Assembly: GCF_905475345.1 (NCBI RefSeq)
Contig: NC_066586.1
Location: 16,174,541-16,238,540 of the forward strand
Length of the DNA: 64,000 nucleotides
Origin: Vespula vulgaris
Taxonomy: Eukaryota; Arthropoda; Insecta; Hymenoptera; Vespidae
Reading direction: 5' to 3'
Of this stretch, positions 1-11,480 are shown one piece after another. How positions within the stretch are numbered: position 1 is the stretch's first letter; every line of letters starts with the position of its first letter. A model generated the notes under the pieces. It was given only the letters and a program-made list of their open reading frames with translations, was not told the origin of the DNA and did not search any database. A program made the position numbers and the translations under genes.

Positions 1-14
1 TTAAAAATACTTAC

Positions 15-660
15 TCTACATGCTGGACAACCTCCAACAAGAATAATTTCTGGTACTAAAATTGTAGTAGATTGAATAGCACCATAGGATGGCACATGAT
101 TGTCCTGATTCGACGTGATCACTGTACTAGGATAATATCCAGGAGGTGGTTGCCATGAAGCATTTTCTATATATATATATATATATATTTGAGTTTACTC
201 CTTTATATTTATTATTATTTATTTAGTTCGCATTAGATTAGAGATAAAGAGAGTGAGAAAAGAAGAAAGAAAGAGAGAGAGAGAGAGAAAGAGAGAGAAA
301 GAGATGATTAAAAGCCTATCTCATGACATTATTATCAAAGTAAAATAATTTCATTATCTTATTAACACGTATCATGCAATGTCTCATATATCTGTCAAAT
401 GTGTAAAATTGTATATAAATATAAAATATAGATCATTTATTCGTAATAACTTTACCATAAAATATTATCTAAGAATATGCTTACATCAAATTTTACAAAA
501 AAAAAAAAAAAGATTGTTGAAAATTACGTAAAAGTAATAATTATATTTCCAAGTATAAATAACCTAATTCGTTTGTTCGAATCAACATACCCGTTGGCGC
601 AGTTGAAGAAGAATAAGGAGGTGGTTTATCAGCTGCAGAATTAAGTAATTTGCTCTCCAT
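15..660 (-). CDS. BRI3: Brain protein I3 (BRI3)-like, 5' part only
   Basis: Partial gene running off the left edge. The start codon is at 660-658. Exon 1 (591-660, 70 nt) begins MESKLLNSAADKPPPYSSS, a proline-rich head. Its donor reads GTATGT. Exon 2 (15-166, 152 nt) joins in phase (G|AA) and ends at a GTAAGT donor at 14-9. It encodes WQPPPGYYPS and finishes with ILVPEIILVGGCPACR. The VGGCPxCR motif, preceded by a Pro/Tyr-rich segment, is the hallmark of the BRI3 family, small lysosome- and membrane-associated proteins with a C-terminal hydrophobic hairpin and a second Cys pair. That C-terminal part would lie outside the window. The exon 2 acceptor is preceded by a (TA)n microsatellite instead of a pyrimidine tract. 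The gene is head-to-head with ASCC2. Assignment rests on the VGGCPxCR motif and the PPPY-type head; function in insects is not established from the sequence. Confidence 0.82.
168..189. repeat. (TA)n microsatellite at the BRI3 exon 2 acceptor
   Basis: About 11 copies of an AT dinucleotide directly abut the AG acceptor of the BRI3-like gene (minus strand), so the place of the polypyrimidine tract is taken by alternating purine/pyrimidine sequence. Confidence 0.9.
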
Positions 661-1544
661 AATCAAAATACACAAAATTATTTGCGATAGTATCCAACGA
701 CCAATAGTATAAATACAATATTAAATCTTGTGCGATTAACCGATCATACGAATGCAGGATGACTGATCTCACACTCCTTTACATATACATATGTTTCTCT
801 TTTTAATTGCTTGACAGATAGCGCGTTTGGTAAAAAAAAAGAAACTACAGTAAAATCTCTCGACAGTCTGGTACTAAAATGAACAGTACATACGAAGATA
901 ACTATTATAATTAATTATAGAGAGTATAAAGAACCATCTTACGTTCACATTTGAAATTTCTGTTTTTAATTATATTATCAATGAAACATATTTACTGATG
1001 TAAAAGCAAAGCGAAAATGCATTACATTGTAAATAGTCTTTTGTTTGAAATAAATATTCGAAAAAAAAAATATAACTATAACATCGTTTTCATGACAGAT
1101 GGGAAGTTTTAAAGTTTACAAATTGCAATAATTTTTAACGATATTTATATATATACGTTTAAATACAAGTTTCTTATATTAATGTAGTATAGATATATAT
1201 GAATAGAAAAATTAAATAATTATTTTACATTGCAAAAACAATATAATACATAGCATGAAATTAATTAATTTTTTGTTTATCTGTAACAATTGAGTTAGAA
1301 AAGGAATTTTTAATCAGATTACAAGCGTTAAACTTTGATCATTTGTCTTTAATAAGGAACAGATCCTTATAAAAAATTTATGATTGGCTTATCGTAGAGA
1401 TCTTATTCCTTGATTGGTGGAAGTGGAAGAGAATACAGGATTGAATATAGTTGAAAGAAATATAGCAAGAATAATTTCGTGACACAAGGTGCAGTTGCTT
1501 GATTTTGTTTTGCTATTGTAATTTCGTAATCAATAACAATATTT
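661..1544. promoter_or_regulatory. Divergent BRI3 / ASCC2 intergenic promoter region
   Basis: An 884-bp AT-rich gap separates the two start codons. It must hold both 5' UTRs and promoters. Two inverted CCAAT boxes (ATTGG) at 1383-1387 and 1413-1417 are exactly 30 bp apart and lie 130-160 bp before the ASCC2 start. A CCAAT at 701-705 lies just outside the BRI3 start codon. The middle part (780-1300) shows only AT-rich sequence. Assignment as a shared promoter is inferred from the gene layout. Confidence 0.5.
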
Positions 1545-4500
1545 ATGACGGAAAATGTATTACAAAACGGCATGGAGCCTTTTAAGGTATTATATTTTCT
1601 TTAATCGTATACTGTAATCTATTTATGCGATTACTTTAAATTTTAAGAGGTTAGAATTTCAATATTGTTGAAAAAAATATCGAATATTTCTTATATATTT
1701 TACAGAATCCTGATTGTGTTCCTTTGGAAGACTTGATATTAACAATTAAGACAGGTGGAATTCCAGATTATGTTCCTGCTTTAGTAAGATTATTATTTCA
1801 TAATATTAAATTATTTGGAAGATCTATAATACTTATTTCAATTGTTTTTATGATTTTCAATATTTGTGTCTTGTATTATTTATTTAATATTATTGTAAAC
1901 AAAATATATTTAAGGATGAAAAATGGGTAGAAGAGCGGTATTTTTTGCATTATGAAGTTCCAAATATGTATGATAATAATGGAACTGAAATTATGGGCGC
2001 TAAGGAACACTGGATAGAAATTATGGGTTATATGATCGATGATTTAAAATGGGTCTTGACTCTTCCATTTTATAGGTATCTATATATATATATATATATA
2101 TCATATTCTATTAGAATAGTTTCATTTCAATCTGAATCATTTAGAATTAAAACAAATAATCAAATATATATGTATATATCGGCTTTTGAATTCTACTGTT
2201 ATTTATTCAGGTTTTGGTCAAACATCGTATTCAATACTTCAATATTGGATGCATTGGTATCCTTTTTACAAGATGCCCCACCATTTTATGCTTTAGAAAG
2301 TTTTCCTAATGACTTGGAAATGCAAAATATTATAGAAACACTTCGTCATCATGTACTTTTGATTTTTGCACGTCTTGTTACAAACAAGGAAAGTTCTACT
2401 GAATATATGACAGTTCCATTTCTTGGAAAGTTATTGTATGATAATTTTATATTTACCGTACCTATCATTTATGATTTGTGTCAATTATATGGTCGTGAAA
2501 ATGAAAAAACAATAGCAAGAATTTTAGATAGTCTATTTACAATTCAACCATTATATAATGATGATGTTGAAAAGTCTGTTCCTTACCTTGTTAAGGTAAA
2601 TTAATATTTAATTTTTTTATCATCTTCATTTTACACTCTCTATTACATTACATTGATATTATAATATTTATGAGAATAGGATATTTATAAAAATATTTTT
2701 TTTTTCTTTAGGCTCTTTATAATGTAGAAAGAGGATTCCAGGATCGACCTACCTGTTCGTCAGATGAAGCAGTACCACCACTTTTGATCGTGCCGATTGA
2801 AATTACTAAAATTACATTGTTCTCATTGGAGGATATGATACTATATGTTCTAGATATATCTTCTACGATTACTACATTTTTAAAAAATTACCCTCCAGCA
2901 GTAAAAAAATATCGTGATGAAAATTTTATGAATAAGTAAGTTTATATCTTATTTTATAATTTATTTAAATGAATTTGATTACTTAATTTCTATTTTCATC
3001 ATATTAGGATAGTTTCTATATATGAAAATACAATACCTGAAATGTATAAAAAACTAAATGAATTAGCATACAACGAACATTTAGGAAAATTTATAGAACT
3101 AAGGCATCGTTTAGATGTGACTAGAATAGAATTACTACATCTTTATCGAACTATAGTGCATGAGCCTGTGGAGAATATACATCAAAAACTGTAAGATTCT
3201 ACCGTAAATTGCTAATTTCATCGCATTTCACAATTCTATGTATTAACTCGCTTGCTATAAACAGTGATACACTTTCGGAGGAAGAAATAAAAGAACGAGT
3301 CGATGATTATTTAAACTTGCTAAGTAACGCTATATCAGAAAAAGAATTTATCACGGATTATCATCAGTTTTATCCAGTAGGCTCTGACTTGGAAGAATTA
3401 TCAAAAATATGTCCTGAACTGTATCCTTAATATAATATTAACGTAATAGTTTCTAATAATTTTATTTTATTAATATACAGTACTTAATTGTTTATTAGAG
3501 ATACCATAAAACGTAATTATATATTGCAAGCAGTTTATGCTGCTATAGGAGATTCTCAAATTTCTGTCATTGTCTCTTCCAATAACAAAAAAGTAAGTAG
3601 ATAGAAGAAATAAATGTTTTTCAAATTTTTATGACATATATTAAAGGATACAATTTTAGGAAGCTGTAGCAGGGCCTAGTAATGTAGGAACTAATCAACA
3701 CCCATCAACATCCAAGAATGTTCCTGTGGAAAATGTAATACAAAAACCCGTTCGAAGATCGTCCATTGAAATAGCTTCTCTCATTAGTGAAGTAAAAGAT
3801 ATTTTAAGTCATTTAGGAGAAGGTTTTATTCAGGTTGTATTTGATTCAGTGATCAATTAATATTTTCTACTCTTCAAAAAACGATATGATCAATATTATT
3901 TAAAAAATTTTAGATGTGTTTGAAACACTATGACTACAATACTGCAGATGTGATAAATGCTGTTTTAGAATACACTTTACCTTCACATTTGAGTGAATTA
4001 GATTTTTCGTTACCATATATACCACCAAATCCAGAGGTATTTATAAAACATTTCAATAATAAATTTTCTTTAAACAGACATATTTATTTCGATAATGTAT
4101 CTTATAGGAAACACCTACGGCCGTTGTGGATCATGATATTGGTATCGAAAGACTTAACGTATTTGATAACGATGAATTTGACATTATGACTAGAGATGAT
4201 ATTGATATGTCCAGAGTTCATAAGGGCAAAAGGTAATTATAGTGAAAGATAAAAATCGTTCGTTTTTGATATTCCATCTGGAACTACATTTTTTGTATTT
4301 TTCATATATAGGAAAGATAAATACAAGAATATAAATGAGCTATTAAACGATAAATCGGAAGTTAAAAAAGTTGCTAATATATATAGTAAATATAGCTTGG
4401 TTATGGATGATTATGATGATGAGTATGATGATACATATGATAGTCATGATGTACGGGGTACAACGCAAGATGATGTTCCAGATTCTAGAGCTTTTACTAC

Positions 4501-5183
4501 TCCTCGAGTTAGTTCATATATTATTTGAATTGGTTTAGTAATCTTATTATAACATATTATTATAATATTCGAATATTACATTTATTAAAGATACAGATTT
4601 GTAACTTTTGTAACAATGATATAATGATGATAGGTGCTGTTAGCGAAAGAGAAAAATATTACAGAATCTGAGGACGAGAATGAATCTGACAGTGATAACG
4701 AGACTACATCTAACGAAGTAAATGGGAAAGATAATTTTGTACAAAATCCGGCAGATTTGCGTGCCAAAGCTGAACAACGAAGACAAGCAGCACGCGGCAA
4801 GAAATCTTCGAACGATGTTGTTGGTATGTATTAGAAATATTTTCTATATCTAATTTATTTAATTGCATAACATACAAAACCGATCTAGATTTATATTTTG
4901 TCCTTTTTATTATACACAAACCAAAGTATTCGTTTATCAAAGAGTAGTCACTCTTTGTAAGAGTATTTAAAAACAAATTACAATAATATATTATGAACAC
5001 GTGTATATATATATATATATATATGTATATATTTATATTCTAGGAAAACCCAAAGGCCAAGGGCAAGATAAAGATGTTACTGTTAACAGAGATAAGAAAA
5101 ATACGCATAAAGCTACACGGGCTAATCATAATCGTCGCGCAGGTGCTAATTGGAAACAAAGACATGGAATGATACCATCTTGA
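1545..5183 (+). CDS. ASCC2: Activating signal cointegrator 1 complex subunit 2 (ASCC2)
   Basis: Fourteen exons: 1545-1586, 1706-1783, 1915-2075, 2211-2595, 2712-2935, 3008-3190, 3265-3420, 3499-3592, 3660-3833, 3914-4036, 4108-4232, 4312-4507, 4634-4823, 5044-5183. All phases agree and give 756 residues, almost the length of human ASCC2. ASCC2 binds K63-linked ubiquitin through its CUE domain. It works with ASCC3 helicase and TRIP4 in splitting collided ribosomes (RQT complex) and in ALKBH3-linked alkylation repair. The CUE domain spans roughly residues 475-520 (ending in the NAVLEYTLPSHLSELD stretch). The NDEFDIMTRDDIDMSRVHKG motif, the DDEYDDTYD motif and the C-terminal ATRANHNRR...GMIPS tail are family signatures. 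The N-terminal half is the helical ASCC3-binding region (LALP/FW-type core at exons 3-4). The start was chosen as the first ATG in an exon that splices in frame. The gene is convergent with BIN3, 366 bp away. Identification is very secure. Confidence 0.97.
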
Positions 5184-5548
5184 AATATTTTCCAGAATAT
5201 TTCTTGCCGAAAATACATATTTCCACAATGTAAATACTGCCAAACGTTTAGCGCAACTTTCGTACAATTTAAAATGATTTACTTTTTAAGATATAATTCC
5301 GTGCAACTTATGTATGTTAAACTTAGCAAGAGATTTATTCGGTTGTAATATAGTTTACAAAATGCCTATATGGCATTCCCAAAGCCTTAAGAATAATTTT
5401 ATGGATAAAGATAATGGAATTGTTAAAAATACATTTTGCATGATTATTATATCCTAGTCTTTTATACTGCTAACATTTATATCTTTACACGGTGAATCAT
5501 TAAAAACTTAATTCTTTTTTTAAAAAAGAAAAAAAAGAATCCTCAACA
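5184..5548. terminator. Convergent 3' end region between ASCC2 and BIN3
   Basis: 365 bp between two converging stop codons. No AATAAA was found on the plus strand; an ATTAAA lies at 5499-5504. An A/T hairpin sits just inside the BIN3 stop: arms 5512-5520 (TTCTTTTTT) and 5522-5530 (AAAAAAGAA), repeated by a second AAAAAAGAAT at 5531-5540. It could serve cleavage or pausing from both sides. This role is inferred. Confidence 0.45.
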
Positions 5549-6675
5549 TTAATGATCTTTGACGATCGTTAATCCTCTTATTCTATTAATTTGACTATTA
5601 ATCGACTGTTGATATTCCTCTTCTGGTATTGCAGTACTGGGAGATTCAGAAGGATTGTGTACAGGCATCAATTGCGTAAAGAGTCCTGTTGTGTTACCGT
5701 AATAATCTAATTGTATCATGATTAAAGCGTGTACACTCGGTTTTATATATTCCAATCTTTTATCAAGAAACATGGGTAAATCTATAAGTAGTTGAGCATG
5801 TAATGTTTTTAATTCCTTAGCAGCAGCTTCTTCTACTCTATGTTCTCTCTCTAATTTGGCGATATGACTGGCGGTTCTATCTTTTTTTTCTTGTAATTTT
5901 TTCACGCGATTGTATGAATATTTCCAAGCAGTTACTAATTCCTCTCTCTTTGCTATTGCTGCAGCAATCAATGCAAATTCGTCTCGTAATTTTTTCAAAG
6001 GATCTATGAAAGTTTTATGACATAAAGCTGCCATTTCTTGTACAGTTTTACCAACCTGTTACAAATGTAAAAAAAAAAAATATGTTTCAATAATTTTACT
6101 TTGAATTTATATATATATTAATATTACGTACTTGTGTAGTAATAGAATGATATTCTTCTACGATTCTTCTGAACTCATCACTGATATGAGCCAGACCACA
6201 GGTAGTTAAATTCATACTTAAACGTTGATCAGCTCTATCCAAATTAACTACAGCTTGAAGATACTTTTTCATTTCTTTTGTTAACTTTCTGATTGTATCT
6301 TCAACGCTATTACAATAACATTACAAAATTCATATAAATAAATGATAGATGAGAATTTATATCAGCAAGATTTATATATTCTTTTAAGAAAGAGAGAAAA
6401 TGAGTTTAATACATACTAGATCAGTCTTTGTACCGCAACATCCAGTTCTCTATCTTCAGCATGTGAAAGTAGAGGTTGTGCTGGACTGGGTCTCAACGTC
6501 AAATGATTCTTTTTTAGCGGGTTCCTAATATTGAAATAACATTATTAAATAAATTATCATATGTATATTTTGCTTTCGTATTAAGTAATTGTATTAATTA
6601 TTATTACTATTGTTAATATTATTATTATTATGATTATTACTAATGTAATAATTGCAATGTCACTTACCACGTCAT
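5549..6675 (-). CDS. BIN3: BIN3-like BAR-domain protein (bridging integrator 3)
   Basis: Four exons on the minus strand: 6668-6675 (only eight coding bases, ATG ACG TG), 6417-6524, 6132-6306, 5549-6055. Total 265 residues, near the usual BIN3 length of about 250. The protein starts MTWNPLKKN, as BIN3 proteins start MSWxPFK. It is helical and charged over its whole length (coiled-coil BAR fold), with the conserved KRLEYIKPSVHALIMIQLDYY segment near residue 210 and the C-terminal end RGLTIVKDH, equivalent to the family's RALSIVADD. There is no SH3 domain, which separates it from amphiphysin/BIN1. BIN3 proteins bind curved membranes and affect actin organisation and cytokinesis. The tiny first coding exon is easily missed by gene finders. 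The gene lies tail-to-tail with ASCC2 and in tandem with RPB6. All splice sites are GT-AG. Confidence 0.92.
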
Positions 6676-7373
6676 GTTAAGTCTCCAAAAAATGAGGTTA
6701 TCATATTAAATTCGTTTTACGAGGCCTCGTTTACACGAAAATGACGCGACAATGGAATTTCGATGTTAAATGCGTCGATAACCAGAAACATTTAAAGATG
6801 TTTATCGTTCTCGTTATCGGAACTGAAAACCGATAAGATTTAAGATAATTTTTTCTTTCATATTTTCACATTTTTCATGCACAAGTTCGCAATTAACATT
6901 ACACTCATTAACGATTGACATTCTTTTCTGGAATTTGAGATGGACGTTGCAATCGATAATTTCTTTTTTTGTGGCCTTCGTACAAATCTTACGTAGTATT
7001 CTAACCTATATGCTCACGTAAGAAATTCAATGATGAGAACAGTAGCGCCTGCGCATACGAATTCATGATGACTTTTATTAAATTTTTTCTTATTCGTATT
7101 TATGAATTCTTCGAATTTATAAAATAAATTTTTATTTATGATATTTTTTTTATTACGCATTATTCACTTTATCAATCGGTTTATGGAATTCTAGAAACAA
7201 TTTTATATAATACATTATATATACAATGGATTAAGAAAACAATAATAGGTTAATAAATTATAATATTGACATAAAAACCTATTAAGGTAATAATCCTACA
7301 TATTTATATACTTAACAAGTTTACGTATACTTATTACATTTAAGAAAAAAATATTCTTTTATTATCTTATAGT
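6676..7373. promoter_or_regulatory. BIN3 upstream region and RPB6 3' flank
   Basis: About 700 bp between the BIN3 start and the RPB6 stop, both genes on the minus strand. The part next to BIN3 (6700-7080) is less AT-biased and likely holds its 5' UTR and promoter. The part next to RPB6 holds a minus-strand AATAAA (plus TTTATT at 7358-7363) only 11 bp past the stop, and further AT-rich DNA. No other gene seen. Confidence 0.5.
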
Positions 7374-7947
7374 TTAGTGATCTATTATAATCAATTCATC
7401 GATGCCCCAATCTTCATAACTGTTATCTGGTAAATATCGTCGAATTACAATAGGAATTTTCCTTTGCTTTAATTCTTTCATTGCAATTTGTAAAGGATCC
7501 GTCTCACCTTCTAATTCAACCATCACAGGAGCGCACATAGCTATCTGTAACGCTCTTGTCCCTAACACCCGTGCCCTTTCATATCTATAAAAAAATTTAT
7601 TGTTACAAAATATCCGTTTTTGAAGTTTTCATCATTTTTTTTGTTTTAGATCAAAGCAAACGAGATCTTACTTTGTCATGTATCTCGTAGTGATTCTTTT
7701 AGATCTTTGAACGCCCCCAGAAGCTTCTCCGGCAGCTAATAATTCAATATTTTCACCGTCTTCCTCTTGTGGTTCTAATTCGATATTATCGTCATCATCA
7801 ACATCGTCAAAATCATCAGCGACTCTATATAAGTAAAATTAGGAGGTTATATTAAATATCAAAATTTTTTTCTTAGTAAAACTAAAGGAATATAAAATAA
7901 AATATTTCTTTTTCTTACTCGTCTCCGTCGAAATCATCGTCAGCCAT
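7374..7947 (-). CDS. POLR2F: RNA polymerases I, II and III subunit RPABC2 (RPB6)
   Basis: Three exons on the minus strand: 7919-7947, 7672-7824, 7374-7584, giving 130 residues (human 127). This is the shared omega-like subunit of all three nuclear RNA polymerases, which clamps the largest subunit during assembly. The N-terminal third is the usual acidic disordered tail (MADDDFDGD, DDFDDVDDDD). The core from residue 61 on contains KYERARVLGTRALQIAMCAP, VELEGETDPLQIAMKELK and the end YEDWGIDELII, nearly identical to the animal protein. The start is the only ATG ahead of the acidic tail in a first exon that splices in frame. It follows a palindromic E-box region (8106-8119), possibly its promoter. 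No oddities; very secure. Confidence 0.98.
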
Positions 7948-8105
7948 TATTATTGTCTATACAAAATATGTTTATATAAAGAATTTAATAAAATAAATTT
8001 TTACAGAAACAACACTCGATCGACCCAAGCAAGTTTGTAAATGAATTCTCACACGAGGTAGTACAGTATGTATATACGTATTATCCCCATTGTTACTCTA
8101 CATCT

Positions 8106-8119
8106 GTGTCACGTGACAC
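8106..8119. promoter_or_regulatory. Perfect 14-bp palindrome with E-box CACGTG (CLEAR/USF-like)
   Basis: GTGTCACGTGACAC is a perfect palindrome centred on CACGTG, about 160 bp before the RPB6 start codon. GTCACGTGAC is the known preferred site of bHLH-Zip factors such as USF and MITF/TFEB (CLEAR element). The DNA motif is seen directly; binding is inferred. Confidence 0.55.
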
Positions 8120-8792
8120 GAATCGTGTCTTTTGATAGGCCGTCGCGTCTCGAGTCTAACTAATCACACAGCTAGCTACTACTTTCTCCGACTATCCTTC
8201 AATTCTTCTCTTTTTTTTCCTCGAACTCCGTGTTTTTGGTTATGTTTCTCTCTCGTTTTCATTTCAATGTAGAGGCGCTTAAATCGCATACTAAAAATCA
8301 TTGATTAAATTGTTCAAAGATGATAATAGGTTAGAGTATGATTTATATCCGAAAGAGGTCGCATATATTGCATCAGTAAAAAAAATGTCGATAAAATAGA
8401 TCGCATTGAAATCGTTTATTGAAGAATGAAAAATATAACTATCGAAAATTACATCGACTTTTATTCGTGAAAAATATTTTTTCTTAATTATTCACTTTCT
8501 TTTGCAATCAAGAAATTCTTCGAATAAAAAAGTATTATTGTACGTGATCAAAGGGTTGGAAAAGATGATTAACGCGAGATGATATCAGCGATTATGTCAT
8601 TCATGGAAGTTTATTTTTTTCAAGCATGTTCCGTTTCAAGGTAAAGGATATAACAGAGTTGTAAAGAAAGGTCAGTGTTCGATGTATCAATCGGTAAATT
8701 ATTTTTGATATTTCATATCATTATTATATGATCTAAATACTATCAATTTTTTACATACTCGATTACAATATACAATCAAAAACATAAAACGG

Positions 8793-8821
8793 CATATATA
8801 CATATATAGTATATATATATA

Positions 8822-8857
<36 letters not shown>

Positions 8858-8895
8858 CTATATATATATATTAATTATTATATATATATATTATA
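8793..8895. repeat. (TA)n microsatellite block
   Basis: About 100 bp of nearly pure TA dinucleotide with a few interruptions (ACTA, TTAATTAT). Confidence 0.9.
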
Positions 8896-9927
8896 ATTAT
8901 TGACTCAAGAATATTGAAATTTCATAAAGTATCTTTGTTTAGCGAATTAATATTTTGATCTTCTTAGACAAGTGTGATGCAATTTTCTAACTTATAATTA
9001 GTAATAACACAGTTGTAATCCATCTAAGACTTTCTAAGGTCACATTCACGTGTTACTAACTAACGAATGTTGTTTACGATATTTAGAAAGATACTGATGA
9101 TATATCGAGCGATGATTCAAAATCAAGGTTGCAAAATTTTATTCTGATATTAGATATCTTTACGAAAGGTAAATCTATATGTATACACGTGTGTGCATGT
9201 GTATATGTTTATAGGGTAAACGATATTTATGTCTGATCATTATGAATAATGACTGAAACGATCGTGCAGTCTGATTTTTGTGTAACTTGATTAAAAAACA
9301 AAAAGAAAAACACACGACTTAAAATAAACGAAAATGTAAAAAGTATTTCCAAACCTGTAGTTAATTTTAATAGTTCGTATACGTTTAAAAATAAATTTAT
9401 CTGGCTATGATCTTAGTTATATTAGCGATGAATTTAATAGAATCGTAGAAGAATATCGTTCTATTGTTATGCAAATACATAATAATACTATATACATAAA
9501 TTTAAAGTGAAGTTTTTAAGAATAAATTTAAAAATTTTAAATATATACATATTAGAAAGTTCTATACAGATGTAAAAAATAAAAGAAAATAAAAATAAAA
9601 TAAATAAAAATGAAAAAGAAATTGAAATATCACACAAAATTAAACTTTTCGCATGAATTTCAAATTTGATACTAAACGTAATGCGCACCCATGTTGTAAT
9701 TTTATACGAAAATTATTTTTTTTCTTTTCACCCCTAATCCCTGCCATTTCTAATACTGTCGAAAAGATATCGTTATCATCACTTTGCCCAAACAGATGAT
9801 AATTAATGGAAACATTAATGTGATAAATTATGTTAAGCAACATGAGATTTATTACAGATCCGATTTTGGTTTTTATTATTCATAATGACTAGACATTATA
9901 CAAAGAACTGATCATTTAGTCCATAAC

Positions 9928-9930
<3 letters not shown>

Positions 9931-9972
<42 letters not shown>
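9931..9972. repeat. (TA)n microsatellite
   Basis: Pure TA dinucleotide run, 21 copies. Confidence 0.92.
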
Positions 9973-9974
<2 letters not shown>

Positions 9975-10116
9975 GTATAGAGTATCTATTAGAAATGAGA
10001 TAAGAAGATGGCTCATTCATCCATTTTCTATTATTTTCTTCAATTAAAGATTATGTTTTCATAATAACAAGCGAAACTATTTTTTTATCTGATATACGTA
10101 TGCTCTAGTAGTATAA

Positions 10117-10120
<4 letters not shown>

Positions 10121-10167
<47 letters not shown>
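10121..10167. repeat. (CT)n microsatellite
   Basis: About 23 uninterrupted CT copies, followed by shorter CT and CTTT runs to about 10400. Confidence 0.93.
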
Positions 10168-10171
<4 letters not shown>

Positions 10172-11480
10172 GATTAGATTACTTATATAAGAGTATTAAT
10201 TTATTCAAAGAAGTGGAGAAATAATAATTATCTACTTATCTCTCTCTCTCTCTTTCTGTCTCTCTCTCCCTCTTTCTCTATTTCTTGATATCGTTCCTTC
10301 TCGTGGAAGGGATTTACTCGTTTACCTCTTCTCTCTTTCTCTTTATTTTGTTTTCTTTTTATTTCTCTCTCTTCGTAACGAGATTCATACAATGTTTGCG
10401 CGCTCTGATGACGGAGACTTGGTTTTAATAAAGAAGCTGGTGTAGTTGATAAAACCAATAGAGCTTTCAGTCGATAACGAGTCTTTGAGTAACGTTCATC
10501 GACCAAAAATATTTGTATTCGAAATTTATTTTTCTTAAATTTTGTTTTTTAGTTTTTTAAGTTTTGTTCGAACAAAGAGAAGAAGGGATAAACTAAAAAC
10601 AAGAAGAAGAAGAAGAACAAGACGAAGAAGAAGGAGGAGAAAAATTCATTTTTTTCCATTCGTTCGTAATTCTAAAGAAAAAATTTCTATTTCATCGATT
10701 TACTGTGACAAAGTGATTCTTGAACGAGAAGAAACCATTTTCGATACGTAAGAAGAAGAAGAAGAAGAAGAAGAAAAAGAAGAAAAAAGAGAGAAATTTT
10801 TATTACTACGATGACGGATATCGATATTAAATGAGAAGTGTCAGATAGTATTAATACGTGATTATCAAAGTTCGAGTTTGAATATGGACTAAAATTAGAA
10901 ATAATTATGATGTATTTTTTTTTTTAATTCAAAAAATAATTTTTTCTTCTTTCGATGAACGAAACTCTCTATTATTGACATATGCATATTCGTTTTTATG
11001 GATTCGTTGTAATCTTCCTTGAATTTTCAAATTTTTAATGATCGTGACGCAAATGTCAACTATAAAAATAAAGATATCTATATCGGTCGATTGATGAGAA
11101 GAAAAAAAAGAAGAAATTAATATTATATATTTTTTTGTCAGTAAATTCCAATAAATTGTTTCATTCGATTGCAAAAGATAACGATAAAGTAGAGACAATT
11201 TTTTTTTGGTAAGATACAATTAAAATTGCATGTGACTAGAGATGATAAATCAGTGAGATTAAATAAAATCTAATCGTTCTCTCTCTCTTTCTCTCTTTCT
11301 ATCTTATGTTCTCTATCTATCTCTTATTCTATTTTATGATACACACGTGTAAAACGTGATCGTTCATCTCATTTTATCGATATAGCTACTGAAAATCTTA
11401 CAAATCTTACAATTAAAGTTTGCAATTAAAGTTTGGAAAACGATTAAAGTTTGGAAAACGAAGAGGATATTTGACATATC

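Larger units (their letters stand above)
7948..11480. other. Intergenic region between RPB6 and Tret1
   Basis: 3.5 kb without a recognisable gene. 7948-8280 is the RPB6 promoter side with a palindromic E-box. 8793-8895, 9931-9972 and 10121-10167 are microsatellites. 10235-10400 is pyrimidine-rich and 10590-10790 is purine-rich (AAG)n-like. Open stretches here come from these simple repeats. The end (11380-11480) carries two copies of AATTAAAGTTTG-like sequence and probably includes the Tret1 5' UTR. Confidence 0.6.
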
